Assembly (NCBI RefSeq): GCF_006874475.1
Contig: NZ_VIRM01000005.1
Span: forward strand, 1 to 64,000
Direction of reading: 5' to 3'
Length of the DNA: 64,000 nucleotides
DNA from: Microbispora hainanensis
GTDB lineage: Bacteria; Actinomycetota; Actinomycetes; Streptosporangiales; Streptosporangiaceae
Shown: piece by piece, positions 55,042 through 64,000 of the stretch
Numbering within the stretch: the first letter of the stretch is position 1
Layout: every line of letters begins with the position of its first letter
The notes under the pieces: model-generated
Databases searched by the model: none
Seen by the model: only the letters and a program-made list of their open reading frames with translations
What the model was told of the DNA's origin: nothing
Program-made: the position numbers and the translations under genes

Positions 55042-56274
55042 TCAGCCCTTGATCTCGGTCCAGGCCCGGGTCCACTCGGAGTAGTCGGTGCACTTGACGT
55101 CGGTGCGCCCGTCGAGGCACTGCGTGATCGGCGTGGTCCAGTAGTGGACCTTGGAGAAGTACTCCTCGTCGGTCGCGTGGTAGATGTCGCAGAAGGACCT
55201 GTCGGAGGTCTGCTCGCACGCCTTGGCGTTGGCCGGCGCCTCGCCGAACCACTCGGCCACCTGCGCGTTGGCCGTGGGGGAGATGATCCAGTCGAGCCAC
55301 TTGTAGGCGCAGTTGGGGTGCTTGGCCTGCGCGGCGACCATCCACGTGTCCGACCAGCCGGTGGAGCCCTCCTTGGGCAGCGTCGTCTTCACCGGCGCCT
55401 TGTCGGCCTCCACCAGGTTGGCGATCACCTGCCAGGTCGTGCCCACGACCGTGTCGCCGGACTTGAACGACTGCACCGCCTTGGTGTAGTCGGACCAGTA
55501 TTCGCCGATGTTCTGCTTCTGCTGCTTGAGCAGGTCGACCGCGGCCTTGAGCTGCGTGTCGTCCAGCGCGTACGGGTCCTTGATCCCCAGCTTGGGCTTC
55601 GCCGACATGAGGTAGAGCGCCGCGTCGGCGATGTAGATGGGGGAGTCGTAGGCCGTCACCTTGCCCTTGTAGGGCGAGGCGGGGTCGAAGACGACGCCCC
55701 AGGAGTCGGGGGCCGGATTCACCGTGTCCGTGCGCCACATGAGCAGGTTCGCGCCACGGCCGTGCGGGATGCCGTACGCGACCCCGTTGACCGAGTTCCA
55801 CGGCTTGAGCTTCAGCCCGTCGAACACGTCCTTGTAGTTGGGCACGAGGTCGGTGTTGACCGGCGCGACCGTGCCCGAGGCGATCAGGCGCAGTGAGGCG
55901 TCGCCGGAGGCCGACACCGCGTCGTACTCGCCGGTCTTCATCAGGTTGACCATCTCGTCGGACGTGCCTGCGGTCTTGGTGTTGACCGTGCAGCCGGTGG
56001 CCTTCTCGAACGGGTGGACCCAGTCGACCTTGGGGTCGTTGGAGCCGTCTTCCGCGTAGCCGGCCCAGGCGACGAGGTTGACCTGTCCCTCGCCGGGGCC
56101 GAGGGACTTCAGGGCCTCGATCTTCGGCGGGGTGAAGGCGCCGCCGCCGGGGGCGGCGGCCGAGCCGCCGCCGTCGGTGGACGACCCGCCGCCGCAGCCC
56201 GCGACGGCCGCGAGGGCGAGCGCGGCGGTGAGGACGAGAGACGGCCTGGCGAAACGCGGACGGGGGGACCGCAT
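55042..56274 (-). CDS. potD: Polyamine-type substrate-binding lipoprotein (PotD-like)
   Basis: A 410-residue lipoprotein. The signal peptide runs to the lipobox AAVAGC, and a Gly/Ser-rich tether follows. The binding domain matches PotD/PotF: VNLVAWAGYAEDG, TKTAGTSDEMVNLMKTGEYDAVSASGD, and a C-terminal lobe with WLDWIISPTANAQVAEWFGEAP. It captures substrate outside the membrane and delivers it to PotBC. ATG 56274 is preferred over an upstream in-frame start because the signal peptide begins there. Confidence 0.92.
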   Translation of the reverse strand: MRSPRPRFARPSLVLTAALALAAVAGCGGGSSTDGGGSAAAPGGGAFTPPKIEALKSLGPGEGQVNLVAWAGYAEDGSNDPKVDWVHPFEKATGCTVNTKTAGTSDEMVNLMKTGEYDAVSASGDASLRLIASGTVAPVNTDLVPNYKDVFDGLKLKPWNSVNGVAYGIPHGRGANLLMWRTDTVNPAPDSWGVVFDPASPYKGKVTAYDSPIYIADAALYLMSAKPKLGIKDPYALDDTQLKAAVDLLKQQKQNIGEYWSDYTKAVQSFKSGDTVVGTTWQVIANLVEADKAPVKTTLPKEGSTGWSDTWMVAAQAKHPNCAYKWLDWIISPTANAQVAEWFGEAPANAKACEQTSDRSFCDIYHATDEEYFSKVHYWTTPITQCLDGRTDVKCTDYSEWTRAWTEIKG

Positions 56275-56354
56275 CGTGGTTCTCCTTGCTGTGAACGGTG
56301 CCGGGGCGCCGGGTGGTGTGGGGCGCCGGGTGGTGTGGGGGCGCGGTGGCGGAG

Positions 56355-57407
56355 TCAGCCGGCGGCGACCGGCTCGGCGGGGGTGTCGACGGGGAACTCG
56401 TGCCGCCGGTTCCACACGAGGCGGACGCGGGCGCCGCGCAGGCCCGTCACGTCCATGGAGGACGCCTGCAGGTTCTGCTGGAGGGCGATCAGGCGCCCGC
56501 CCGCGTCGAGGTCCACGACGAACCGGGTCGCCGGGCCGGCGTACACGACCTCGCGGATCACACCGGCGGCCTCGTGCTCGTCCGGTGCCGGCGGCTCCTC
56601 GCCGAGCACGACGCGCAGCTTCTCGGGCCGGACGCTGAAGGTGCCCTCCCTGCCCAGCACGGCCCGCGCGGCCTCGCCGGAGACGAGGTTGGAGGTGCCC
56701 ACGAACGAGGCGACGAAGGCGGTGGCCGGGCGCTCGTACACCTCGGCGGGGGTGCCGATCTGCTCGATCCTGCCCTGGTTGAACACCGCGATCCGGTCGC
56801 TCATCGTCAGCGCCTCCTCCTGGTCGTGGGTCACGAACAGGAACGTGATGCCGACCTCCCGCTGGATCGCCTTCAGCTCGACCTGCATCTCCTCGCGGAG
56901 CTTGAGGTCGAGCGCGCCGAGCGGCTCGTCGAGCAGCAGCACGCGCGGCCGGTTGACCAGCGCGCGGGCCAGCGCGACCCGCTGGCGCTGGCCGCCGGAC
57001 AGCTGGGCCGGGCGCCGCTTCTCGAAGCCCTCAAGCCGCACCGAGCGCAGCGCGGCGAGCGCCCGCTCGCGCCGCTCCGCTCGCGGCACCTTCTTGACCC
57101 GCAGGCCGTACTCGACGTTGTCCAGCACGCTCATGTGGGGGAACAGCGCGTAGTCCTGGAAGACCGTGTTCACGTCCCGCTCGAAGGGCGCGAGCCGCGT
57201 GACGTCACGCCCGCCCAGCTCGACGGTGCCCGCCGTGGGCGACTCGAACCCGGCGATCATGCGCAGCACGGTGGTCTTCCCCGACCCTGACGGCCCGAGC
57301 ATCGCGAAGAACTCCCCGTCGGCGACGTCGAGGTCGATCCCGGCCACCGCCTCGACCGGCCCGAAGTTCTTGCGCAGGCCGCGAAGACTGACTGCTTGGT
57401 CTGGCAT
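56355..57407 (-). CDS. potA: Polyamine-type ABC transporter ATPase (PotA-like)
   Basis: A 350-residue ATPase with Walker [12 protein letters not shown], signature [15 protein letters not shown], Walker [14 protein letters not shown]-loop [12 protein letters not shown], and a C-terminal TOBE regulatory domain ([12 protein letters not shown]). This set is typical of PotA-type importers. ATG 57407 is at or next to the predicted transcript start; ATG 57419 is an in-frame alternative lying inside the operator arm. It is the first gene of the potADBC-like operon. Confidence 0.93.
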   Translation of the reverse strand: MPDQAVSLRGLRKNFGPVEAVAGIDLDVADGEFFAMLGPSGSGKTTVLRMIAGFESPTAGTVELGGRDVTRLAPFERDVNTVFQDYALFPHMSVLDNVEYGLRVKKVPRAERRERALAALRSVRLEGFEKRRPAQLSGGQRQRVALARALVNRPRVLLLDEPLGALDLKLREEMQVELKAIQREVGITFLFVTHDQEEALTMSDRIAVFNQGRIEQIGTPAEVYERPATAFVASFVGTSNLVSGEAARAVLGREGTFSVRPEKLRVVLGEEPPAPDEHEAAGVIREVVYAGPATRFVVDLDAGGRLIALQQNLQASSMDVTGLRGARVRLVWNRRHEFPVDTPAEPVAAG

Positions 57408-57413
57408 GACGTA

Positions 57414-57443
57414 AAACATATGGAGTTAAATGTTTCGCGTAAA
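57414..57443. promoter_or_regulatory. potA promoter with dyad operator
   Basis: The dyad AAACAT-N10-ATGTTT (57414-57435) is AT-rich against a GC-rich background. On the minus strand TTTACG (57438-57443), 17 bp and TATGTT (57415-57420) form a likely potA promoter, so the dyad covers the -10 box and spacer. It is a good candidate operator for the divergent GntR regulator. Confidence 0.6.
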
Positions 57444-57534
57444 GACCCGATCCGGTATCACTGTTGCGAACTTCCGCGGATGCCCGATTTTTCGCGACGG
57501 CGCGGGCGAACAGCGGGCGAACAGGAGTGCGACC

Positions 57535-58284
57535 GTGAACATGGCCCGCCTGGCCGTCTTCTCACCCGTGGACAGCACCGCCCGGGTGGACGCCGTGGTC
57601 CGGCGGCTCGCCGACGCGATCGCGGTCGGCCTGCTCGCCGACGGGGAGCAGCTGCCCAGCGAGGCCGAGCTCGCGGGCCGGCTCGGCGTCTCCACCGTGA
57701 CCCTGCGGGAGGCGCTCATGGCGCTGCGCCAGCAGGGGATGGTCGAGACGCGGCGCGGCCGGGGCGGCGGCAGCTTCGTGCGGCGCCCCGCCGGGTTCGA
57801 CCCTCTGGCGCGGCTGCGCGCGTTCGCCCCCGATGAGCTGCGCGACTTCGGCGACCACTACGCGGCCGTCGCGGGGGCGGCGGCCCGGCTCGCCGCCGAG
57901 CGCTCGCTGCCCTCGGACGTCGCGCCCCTGCGGCGCACGCTGGACGAGATGGACGCCGTCGCCGCCGCGCCGGGGGCGGCCGGGTCCGCGGAGGCGTGCG
58001 CCCGGCTGCGCCGGCTCGACGGCCGGTTCCACATCGAGGTCGCGGCGGCCTCGCAGTCGGCTCGCCTCACTCAGGAGGAGATCCGGTTACAGGCTGACAT
58101 CGGAGCGTTGCTCTGGCTTCCGCACGAGGGCCTGGGCGGGCACCATGAGACGGCGGCACAGCATCGCGCCATCGCCGGGGCCGTCGAGCGCGGCGACGGC
58201 GAGCAGGCCAGGGCCGTCGCCGAGCGGCACGTGCTCGACGCGACACGACACCTCATCGAGCTTCGGCTGCGTCTGCGGGAGTGA
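57535..58284 (+). CDS. GntR-family regulator (FadR/VanR type)
   Basis: A 249-residue regulator with an N-terminal GntR winged helix (VRRLADAIAVGLLADGEQLPSEAELAGRLGVSTVTLREALMALRQQGMVETRRGRGGGSFV) and an all-helical FCD effector domain (about 100-245), with metal-binding-type His in RFHIEVA and HHETAAQHRAI. GTG 57535 follows AGGAG. It is divergent from the polyamine importer and overlaps the Cache-like gene by 4 bases, so it likely represses the importer until its ligand is present. Confidence 0.9.
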   Translation: MNMARLAVFSPVDSTARVDAVVRRLADAIAVGLLADGEQLPSEAELAGRLGVSTVTLREALMALRQQGMVETRRGRGGGSFVRRPAGFDPLARLRAFAPDELRDFGDHYAAVAGAAARLAAERSLPSDVAPLRRTLDEMDAVAAAPGAAGSAEACARLRRLDGRFHIEVAAASQSARLTQEEIRLQADIGALLWLPHEGLGGHHETAAQHRAIAGAVERGDGEQARAVAERHVLDATRHLIELRLRLRE

Positions 58285-59093
58285 CAGGCATGAGCACAAT
58301 GGCGTCTCTTGCGCAGGCCGGGCACGACCGTGCCGCCGCGGCCGTGACGCGCGTGCGCGAGGCCGCCGAGGGCGTCTTCGAGGCGCTGCGCGAGGTCCGC
58401 GACGCCGCCGTCGCCTGCGTCCTGCCCGCGGGGGGCACGCGCCGCCCGGTGGCGGCCGACCTCGCGGCGCTGCGCCCGCTGCTGTGGGCCCGGCTGCGCG
58501 GCGGCGCGCTGCCCGCCCGTATGCCCGCCCATTTGCCGGCCCATCTTCCGGCCCATCTGCCGGCCCATTTGCCGGCGCTGATCGCGGGGATCGGCTTCAT
58601 CGCCGCGCCCGGCCTCCTGGCTGATGCGCCGTGGTACCTGGAGTGGTGGCAGGAGAACCCCTCCGGAGATCCCGTGCGGCTCCTGCGGGACATGGACCCG
58701 GCGAGCAGCGCCTTCTACGACTACACCCACTGGGACTGGTACGCCGGCCCGTCGTCCGGCGCGGAGCGCACGATCTGCGGACCGTACGTCGACTACCTGT
58801 GCACCGACGAGTACAGCCTCACGCTGTCGGTGCCCGTGCTGGCCGGCGGGACCTTCGCCGGGGTGGCCGCGGCCGACGTGTTCGTCCGGCGGTTCGAGGC
58901 CGCGGTGCTCCCGGCGCTGCGCGCGATCCCGGGCCCGGCGTTCCTCGTCAACGACGAGGGCCGGGTCGTCGCGTCCAACACCGCGAGCCGGGTCACGGGA
59001 TCGGTCTACCGGGGCGGCTCGCACGACGGGGAGCACGCCGTACGCCGGGTGGGCGATCTTCCGCTGTCGCTGGTGACCACGGCGCCCGCATAG
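58281..59093 (+). CDS. Cache-domain-like ligand sensor protein
   Basis: A 270-residue protein with no membrane helix or signal peptide. The centre (about 95-215) resembles a Cache ligand-binding domain, with [31 protein letters not shown] and [20 protein letters not shown]. Cache domains bind amines and amino acids. A fourfold Leu-Pro-Ala-His repeat precedes it (about 80-97). GTG 58281 overlaps the GntR stop; ATG 58290 is an alternative. It may bind the imported amine and tune the regulator, an inference from the pair's coupling. Confidence 0.7.
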   Translation: MTGMSTMASLAQAGHDRAAAAVTRVREAAEGVFEALREVRDAAVACVLPAGGTRRPVAADLAALRPLLWARLRGGALPARMPAHLPAHLPAHLPAHLPALIAGIGFIAAPGLLADAPWYLEWWQENPSGDPVRLLRDMDPASSAFYDYTHWDWYAGPSSGAERTICGPYVDYLCTDEYSLTLSVPVLAGGTFAGVAAADVFVRRFEAAVLPALRAIPGPAFLVNDEGRVVASNTASRVTGSVYRGGSHDGEHAVRRVGDLPLSLVTTAPA

Positions 59094-59155
59094 CGCGGCG
59101 GCGGACCGCCATAGCGGCGGCGGGGGCGGCCGGGGCCTGCGGCAGAATTGGCCCC

Positions 59156-59506
59156 ATGGCCCTCGACCCCAAGATCGCCGACCGGCTGAAGCGCACGCCG
59201 GACGGCCTGGTGCCCGCGATCGTCCAGCAGCACGACACCGGAGAGGTGCTCATGCTCGCCTGGATGGACGACGAGGCGCTGCACCGCACGCTCACCACCG
59301 GCCGGGCGACCTACTGGTCCCGCAGCCGGGGGGAGTACTGGGTGAAGGGCGACACCTCCGGCCACGTGCAGTGGGTCAAGCACGTGGCGCTCGACTGCGA
59401 CGGCGACACGATCCTGCTCAAGGTCGACCAGGTGGGGGCGGCCTGCCACACCGGCGACCGCACCTGCTTCGACGCCGACGTCCTCGACGTGAGCGGCGCG
59501 CCGTGA
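59156..59506 (+). CDS. hisI: Phosphoribosyl-AMP cyclohydrolase
   Basis: A 116-residue monofunctional HisI (no HisE domain) that opens the ring of phosphoribosyl-AMP. It has [31 protein letters not shown] and the metal-binding [28 protein letters not shown] with its conserved cysteines and aspartates. ATG 59156 has no ribosome site; CAGAAT 7 bases upstream may be a -10, so it may be leaderless. It overlaps the TIGR02234 gene by 4 bases. Confidence 0.96.
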   Translation: MALDPKIADRLKRTPDGLVPAIVQQHDTGEVLMLAWMDDEALHRTLTTGRATYWSRSRGEYWVKGDTSGHVQWVKHVALDCDGDTILLKVDQVGAACHTGDRTCFDADVLDVSGAP

Positions 59507-60141
59507 CCGCCCCCGCCCCCGCCCGCGATCAGGCGCGTACGGCGCGGCGCTCGCTGCTGGTGTGGCTGGCCGCCAGCGCCGTGGGCGGCGGGCTCGCGCT
59601 GCTGGCCGCGGGCCGCGTGTGGGTCACGCTCGGCACCTCGGGCAACACGGCGGGAGGCCCCGCGGGGGCGGGCAGCGGCTCCCTCACGGGCAACGACCTG
59701 GTCGCCTGGCTCACCCCCGCCGTGCTGGCCGCGCTCGCCGCCGTTCTGGCCGTGCTGGCGACCCGGGGGGTCGCGCGGCGCGTGACGAGCGTGGTGGTCG
59801 CCCTCCTCGGCGTCGCGGCCGCGGCCGGGGCCTGGGACGGCACGCGCGAGGCGACGATCCTGTCCGTGGCCGCGCGGCACATGACGACCGCGGTGACGTC
59901 CTCCGGTCACATCTCCGTGGAGTCGCGCGCCTGGGTCTGGCCGCTGCTGACCGCCGCGGGCGGCCTCGTCCTCGCCGGGGCGGGCGTGGTGGCGGCGATC
60001 CTGAGCGTGCGCTGGCCCGGCATGTCGAGCAGGTACGAGCGGGGGGCCGGGAGCGCCGGCACGGGCGGCACCGCCCGGGTCAAGGACGCCGACAGGGCCA
60101 TGTGGGACGCCATCGACGAGGGCGAGGACCCCACCGCGTAG
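59503..60141 (+). CDS. TIGR02234-family Trp-operon-associated membrane protein
   Basis: A 212-residue protein with four membrane helices and the family features [32 protein letters not shown], and a cytoplasmic tail ending [19 protein letters not shown]. This family sits in actinobacterial trp operons, usually between trpE and trpC; its function is unknown. Here it overlaps the hisI stop (GTGA), and no trpE is present between them. Confidence 0.9.
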   Translation: MTAPAPARDQARTARRSLLVWLAASAVGGGLALLAAGRVWVTLGTSGNTAGGPAGAGSGSLTGNDLVAWLTPAVLAALAAVLAVLATRGVARRVTSVVVALLGVAAAAGAWDGTREATILSVAARHMTTAVTSSGHISVESRAWVWPLLTAAGGLVLAGAGVVAAILSVRWPGMSSRYERGAGSAGTGGTARVKDADRAMWDAIDEGEDPTA

Positions 60142-60293
60142 CCCGTCCGCCGGCCGGGGAGACCCCTCTCCGTGTGTGCTGGAGCGTTCACACCTCGATT
60201 ACAAATTGTCCACAAAGCCGATCAGCGGCCCGACGGGCCACGCTGCTGCCGATAGGCTTCCCGCCGACCTCTGATCGTCGCACGGGAGACCGA

Positions 60294-60555
60294 ATGAGCC
60301 ACGGGAGCGGGCTGGGTGGCACAGGCGGCCACGGCCGCCGGCCCAGCCGGGGTGACCGGCCGCCGGTGTCCGGCGTCCGTCGCCATCCCCTCCGTCCGGT
60401 CCGCACCGGCGCCGGCCACCTTCCGGCGCGGGCGGCAACGGCGTGGTCGTCGCGTCACTCCTCTCCGGCATCCCCGGCCCGTCTCCATGCGGCGCTCCGC
60501 GGATTCTCGGGGCCGTCTCCGGTCTTGTCGCGCTGAGCAGATCCGAGACCCCTTT
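60294..60555 (+). pseudogene. Decayed DUF4190-like gene
   Basis: The 439 bases between the TIGR02234 gene and the RDD gene contain, in the frame of the RDD gene, [19 protein letters not shown] and [18 protein letters not shown]. This is the first helix pair of DUF4190-type membrane proteins with a Pro-rich lead-in. A start with a good CGGGAGA ribosome site (ATG 60294) is in another frame and runs to a stop at 60536. A frameshifted, C-terminally deleted gene is likely. Nothing else is seen in this gap. Confidence 0.45.
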
Positions 60556-60580
60556 TCCCCCACTCACGCAGGAGCATTCC

Positions 60581-61300
60581 ATGACGTACGGCAACGACCC
60601 GGGCTACAACCCGGGTGGTTACCCGCAGAACCAGCCCGGCCCGCAGGGCGGCGGTTACCCGCCCCCGCAGGGTGGTTACCCGCCTCCTCAGGGCGGCTAC
60701 CCCCAGGGCGGCGGCTACCCGCCCCCGCAGGGCTCGTACCCGTCCGCGCCCGCCGGTGACCAGTACGGCGGTCAGTACGGCGGTCAGTACGGCGGTCAGT
60801 ACGGCGCCCAGTACGGCGGCGCCTACGGCCAGCCCGGGGGCTACCCGGCTCCCGAGCTCGCGCACTGGGGCCTGCGCGTCGGCGCGACGCTGATCGACGG
60901 CCTCATCGTCGGCGTCCCCACCTGGATCCTGAGCATCATCGGCAGCGCCATGAGCGCCGGCTCGGTGGACCCGGAGACCGGCGAGGTCGGCTCCGGCTTC
61001 GGGATCGGGCTGGTGCTCTCCCTCGTGGCGATCGTCGTCGCCCTCGGCCTGACCCTGTGGCTGAAGCACAAGGAGGGCACCACCGGCCAGACCGTCGGCA
61101 AGAAGGTCGTCGGCATCCAGACGGTCAAGGAGCAGACCGGCGAGTACATCGGCTTCGGCATGGCCGTCGTCCGGGGCATCTGCCACATCGTGGACGGCCT
61201 GCCCTGCTACATCGGCTACCTGTGGCCGCTCTGGGACGCCAAGCGGCAGACCTTCGCCGACAAGATCGTCGGCACCGTGGTCGTGCGCGCCCCGCGTTAG
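60581..61300 (+). CDS. RDD-family membrane protein with Pro/Gly/Tyr-rich N-terminus
   Basis: A 239-residue protein. Residues 1-90 are built of repeats such as GGYPPPQ and QYGG, with no fixed fold expected. Residues 95-235 are an RDD domain: [18 protein letters not shown] (the Arg and Asp of the name), two further helices, and [16 protein letters not shown] and [20 protein letters not shown] proteins often have transport-linked roles that are poorly known. CAGGAG precedes ATG 60581. Confidence 0.85.
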   Translation: MTYGNDPGYNPGGYPQNQPGPQGGGYPPPQGGYPPPQGGYPQGGGYPPPQGSYPSAPAGDQYGGQYGGQYGGQYGAQYGGAYGQPGGYPAPELAHWGLRVGATLIDGLIVGVPTWILSIIGSAMSAGSVDPETGEVGSGFGIGLVLSLVAIVVALGLTLWLKHKEGTTGQTVGKKVVGIQTVKEQTGEYIGFGMAVVRGICHIVDGLPCYIGYLWPLWDAKRQTFADKIVGTVVVRAPR

Positions 61301-61310
61301 GCTGACCTCC

Positions 61311-61736
61311 ATGGAAGTCACCGGACGGCGCGCGCGCGACCGGGTGCGGTCGCTGTGCGCGCCGTTCGGCGCCGCGGCCGTTCTGGCCGCGGCGGTGACA
61401 TGCCTGGCGGTGGTCGACCCGCACGAACCGGGTCACTACCCCGTCTGCCCCCTCTACTACCTGACCGGCCTCTACTGCCCCGGGTGCGGCGCGCTGCGCG
61501 CCGTGCACGACCTCGCCCACGCCGACATCGCCGGGGCGGCGCGGATGAACCTGCTCTTTGTCTTCTGCGTTCCTGTCGTAATCACCTTGTGGGCCCGATG
61601 GGCGTTACGATCATGGCAGGGACGGCCCACGCGCCCGGACGGCGCGCGCCCCGCATACCTGTGGGGACTCCTCGCCGTCGCGGCCGTCTTCGCGGTGGTG
61701 CGTAATGCGCCTTTCGGGCAATTCCTCGCACCGTGA
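61311..61736 (+). CDS. DUF2752 membrane protein
   Basis: A 141-residue protein with the DUF2752 signature CPLYYLTGLYCPGCGALRAVHDLAHAD (three cysteines, then Arg and His) between hydrophobic helices. The cysteine pattern suggests metal or disulfide chemistry at the membrane, but the role is unknown. ATG 61311 lies 10 bases after the RDD gene. DUF2752 genes often lie close to trpC in actinobacteria. Confidence 0.85.
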   Translation: MEVTGRRARDRVRSLCAPFGAAAVLAAAVTCLAVVDPHEPGHYPVCPLYYLTGLYCPGCGALRAVHDLAHADIAGAARMNLLFVFCVPVVITLWARWALRSWQGRPTRPDGARPAYLWGLLAVAAVFAVVRNAPFGQFLAP

Positions 61737-61824
61737 ATCGACCCGGTGGCGGCCCGACGCGAGATGGGCCGATACCATCGCAGGGCAGGACACGCAGAGC
61801 AGCCGACCGGAGGGACCCTTACGC

Positions 61825-61884
61825 GTGAGCGAGCGGACAGGCAGATCGCGTGAGCTCCGAGCCGAAGGCGAGGAGGACGCGTGA
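61825..61884 (+). CDS. 19-codon mini-ORF upstream of trpC
   Basis: [19 protein letters not shown] runs from GTG 61825 to TGA 61882-61884, which overlaps the trpC start (GTGA). It has its own GGAGGG ribosome site 10 bases upstream. It has the same length as the priA-ridA mini-ORF at 44798-44857, with the same SER start and AEGEE end, whose codons form the trpC ribosome site. It has no Trp codons, so it is not a classical Trp attenuator peptide. Confidence 0.5.
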   Translation: MSERTGRSRELRAEGEEDA

Positions 61885-62705
61885 GTGTTCTTGAGGACAT
61901 CATCTCGGGCGTCCGGGAGGACCTTGAGGAGCGGCAGCGCGACGTGCCGATCGAGGAGCTCAAGCGGCTGGCCGCCCGCGCACCCGAGCCCCGGGACGCC
62001 TACGCCGCGCTCGGTGGCGACCGGGTGTCGGTCATCGCGGAGGTGAAGCGGTCGAGCCCCTCGAAGGGCGCGCTCGCCGCCATCGCCGACCCCGCCGCCC
62101 TCGCGGCGGACTACGAGGAGGGCGGCGCCCACGTCATCAGCGTGCTCACGGAGCGGCGCAGGTTCGGCGGCACACTCGCCGACCTCGCGGCCGTGCGCGC
62201 GGCCGTGGACATCCCCATCCTGCGCAAGGACTTCATCGTCACCTCCTACCAGCTGTGGGAGGCCAGGGCGCACGGCGCCGACCTCGCCCTGCTCATCGTG
62301 GCGGCCCTCGACCAGCAGGCGCTCGTCTCGCTGATCGAGCGGGCCGAGTCGATCGGGCTCGCCCCGCTCGTCGAGGTGCACACCGAGGAGGAGCTGGCCC
62401 GGGCGGCCGACGCCGGCGCCAAGATCATCGGGGTGAACGCCCGCGACCTCAAGACCCTTGAGGTGGACCGCGAGGTGTTCGCCAAGCTCGCGCCCAAGGT
62501 GCCGGACGGCGTCATCAAGGTCGCCGAGTCCGGGGTGCGCGGCCCGCACGACCTGCTCGCGTACGCGCGGGCGGGGGCGGACGCCGTGCTGGTGGGCGAG
62601 AGCCTGGTCACCGGCAGGGACCCTAAGGCCGCGGTCAACGACCTCGTGACCGCGGGCGCCCACCCGGCCTCCCGGCAGGACACCGGCTCCGAGAGGCACT
62701 CGTGA
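61881..62705 (+). CDS. trpC: Indole-3-glycerol-phosphate synthase
   Basis: A 274-residue (beta-alpha)8 barrel that makes indole-3-glycerol phosphate in tryptophan synthesis. Catalytic Lys and Glu are in [21 protein letters not shown] and VEVHTEEEL; the phosphate site is VGESLVTG. It is monofunctional, with no TrpF domain, consistent with PriA doing that step. GTG 61881; its stop overlaps trpB by 4 bases. Confidence 0.97.
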   Translation: MSVLEDIISGVREDLEERQRDVPIEELKRLAARAPEPRDAYAALGGDRVSVIAEVKRSSPSKGALAAIADPAALAADYEEGGAHVISVLTERRRFGGTLADLAAVRAAVDIPILRKDFIVTSYQLWEARAHGADLALLIVAALDQQALVSLIERAESIGLAPLVEVHTEEELARAADAGAKIIGVNARDLKTLEVDREVFAKLAPKVPDGVIKVAESGVRGPHDLLAYARAGADAVLVGESLVTGRDPKAAVNDLVTAGAHPASRQDTGSERHS

Positions 62706-63976
62706 ACGACAGCGCATCGGAAGGAGGCCACGTGACCGCGACGGAGGGGAGCATCCTCACCCCCGCGGACCTGGCCGGCAACGGCGTCCACGGAAACGAC
62801 CCGGACATCCACGGCAAGTTCGGCATATTCGGCGGCAGGTACGTGCCCGAGGCGCTCATCCCGGCCCTCGACGAGGTCGCCGCGGAGTATGAGAAGGCCA
62901 AGACCGACCTGGCCTTCCTGCGCGAGTTCGACCACCTGCTGCGCACGTACGCCGGTCGTCCCACGACGCTGACCGAGGTGCCGCGCTTCGCCGAGCACGC
63001 GGGCGGCGCGCGGATCCTGCTCAAGCGCGAGGACCTGACCCACACGGGCGCACACAAGATCAACAATGTGCTCGGCCAGGCGCTGCTGACCAAGCGGCTG
63101 GGCAAGCGGCGCGTCATCGCGGAGACCGGGGCGGGCCAGCACGGCGTCGCCACCGCCACCGCCGCGGCGCTCATGGGCCTGGAGTGCGTCATCTACATGG
63201 GCGCCGTCGACTGCGAGCGCCAGGCGCTCAACGTCGCCAGGATGAAGCTCCTCGGCGCGACGGTCGTGCCGGTCACCAACGGCAGCCAGACCCTCAAGGA
63301 CGCCATCAACGAGGCGTTCCGCGACTGGGTCACCAACGTCGACCACACCCACTACCTGTTCGGCACCGTCGCCGGTCCGCACCCGTTCCCGGAGATCGTG
63401 CGCGACTTCGCCAGGATCATCGGCGTGGAGGCCCGCCGCCAGGTCCAGGAGCTCACCGGCAGGCTGCCCGACGCCGTCTGCGCCGCCGTCGGCGGCGGCT
63501 CCAACGCGATCGGCGTCTTCCACGCCTTCGTCGAGGACGAGAACGTCCGGCTGTACGGCTACGAGGCCGGCGGCCGTGGCGCGGAGACCGGCGAGCACGC
63601 GCTGACCCTGACCGAGGGCAGTGTCGGCGTGCTGCACGGCGCCCGCACCTACGTCCTCCAGGACGAGGAGGGCCAGACGATCGAGTCCCACTCGATCTCG
63701 GCCGGCCTCGACTACCCGGGCGTGGGCCCGGAGCACGCGTGGCTCAAGGACACCGGCCGTGCCACCTACGAGGGCGTGACCGACGCGGAGGCCATGGAGG
63801 CCTTCGCCCTGCTCGCCCGCACCGAGGGCATCATCCCGGCCATCGAGTCCTCGCACGCGCTCGCGGGCGCGCTGCGGCTGGGCCGCGAGCTCGGCCCGGA
63901 CGCTCTCATCCTGGTGAACCTGTCGGGCCGCGGTGACAAGGACATGGGCACCGCCATGAAGTACTTCAACCTCTGA
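62702..63976 (+). CDS. trpB: Tryptophan synthase beta chain
   Basis: A 424-residue PLP enzyme (TrpB1 type) that joins indole and serine. PLP Lys is in [12 protein letters not shown], the phosphate loop is VGGGSNAIG, and catalytic Glu lies in [13 protein letters not shown] 62702 overlaps the trpC stop. An in-frame GTG at 62732 has a much better GGAAGGAGG ribosome site and may be the true start, giving 414 residues. trpA would be expected just beyond the window; the remaining 24 bases show no start. Confidence 0.97.
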   Translation: MNDSASEGGHVTATEGSILTPADLAGNGVHGNDPDIHGKFGIFGGRYVPEALIPALDEVAAEYEKAKTDLAFLREFDHLLRTYAGRPTTLTEVPRFAEHAGGARILLKREDLTHTGAHKINNVLGQALLTKRLGKRRVIAETGAGQHGVATATAAALMGLECVIYMGAVDCERQALNVARMKLLGATVVPVTNGSQTLKDAINEAFRDWVTNVDHTHYLFGTVAGPHPFPEIVRDFARIIGVEARRQVQELTGRLPDAVCAAVGGGSNAIGVFHAFVEDENVRLYGYEAGGRGAETGEHALTLTEGSVGVLHGARTYVLQDEEGQTIESHSISAGLDYPGVGPEHAWLKDTGRATYEGVTDAEAMEAFALLARTEGIIPAIESSHALAGALRLGRELGPDALILVNLSGRGDKDMGTAMKYFNL

Positions 63977-64000
63977 TCAGCATCGATAGGGCATCCCGAT

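Overview
The window is 64 kb of very GC-rich actinobacterial chromosome. Codons almost always end in G or C, and starts are often GTG. Neighbouring genes commonly share 4-base ATGA/GTGA overlaps, and several genes appear to be leaderless. The marker genes (priA-type his operon, TIGR02234 and TIGR03085 proteins, a MurA with Asp replacing the active-site Cys, DUF2567, DUF2752) fit a filamentous actinomycete, most likely Streptosporangiales. That placement is inference from gene content. I see no rRNA, tRNA, CRISPR array, prophage or intact insertion sequence.

Layout. 0-7.5 kb: a frameshifted HNH nuclease gene, an S4 ribosomal paralog with no clear start, a GNAT acetyltransferase, a TipA-type MerR regulator with a classical MerR promoter, a large Ser/Thr kinase, and a chorismate mutase fused to a degenerate DAHP-synthase-like domain behind a leader peptide, stem-loop and terminator. 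7.6-11.1 kb: dnaE. 11.1-24.9 kb: a signalling island. It holds a metallo-beta-lactamase-fold hydrolase and a cyclic-nucleotide-binding protein, divergent from a six-gene operon (response-regulator/nucleotidyl-cyclase fusion, ABC ATPase, two FtsX-type permeases, NarL-type histidine kinase, FAD oxidoreductase). A stand-alone receiver and two NarL-type response regulators face the operon's end. The same palindrome (GGTGC-AGCACC core) sits about 65 bp upstream of three starts in this island.

25-33 kb: class A penicillin-binding protein, MurA-like enzyme, amidase, YbaK and ArsC-like proteins, and two membrane proteins. 33-39.6 kb: a DeoR-controlled operon (amino-acid-type permease, FGGY kinase, GlpA-like and second FAD subunits). 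39.8-46 kb: the his operon (hisD, hisC, hisB, a 50-residue membrane peptide, hisH, an unknown membrane protein, priA, a 19-codon mini-ORF, ridA, hisF). 46-48.6 kb: small secreted and membrane proteins, a second chorismate mutase, and a hairpin-rich spacer between two paralogous 53/54-residue peptides.

48.8-53.2 kb: a heterodimeric ABC exporter followed by a decayed AAA ATPase gene. 53.2-59.1 kb: a polyamine-type ABC importer divergent from a GntR regulator and a Cache-like protein, with a dyad between them. 59.1-64 kb: hisI, TIGR02234 protein, decayed DUF4190-like gene, RDD protein, DUF2752 protein, a second 19-codon mini-ORF, trpC and trpB.

How the parts connect: HisH/HisF, HisB, HisC, HisD and HisI cover late histidine biosynthesis. 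PriA probably serves both histidine and tryptophan pathways, and TrpC/TrpB and the two chorismate mutases sit on the aromatic branch. The three most unusual things are the cyclic-nucleotide/two-component island with its shared operator, the family of short mini-ORFs at operon junctions, and the attenuator-like leader in front of the pseudo-DAHPS/chorismate mutase fusion.
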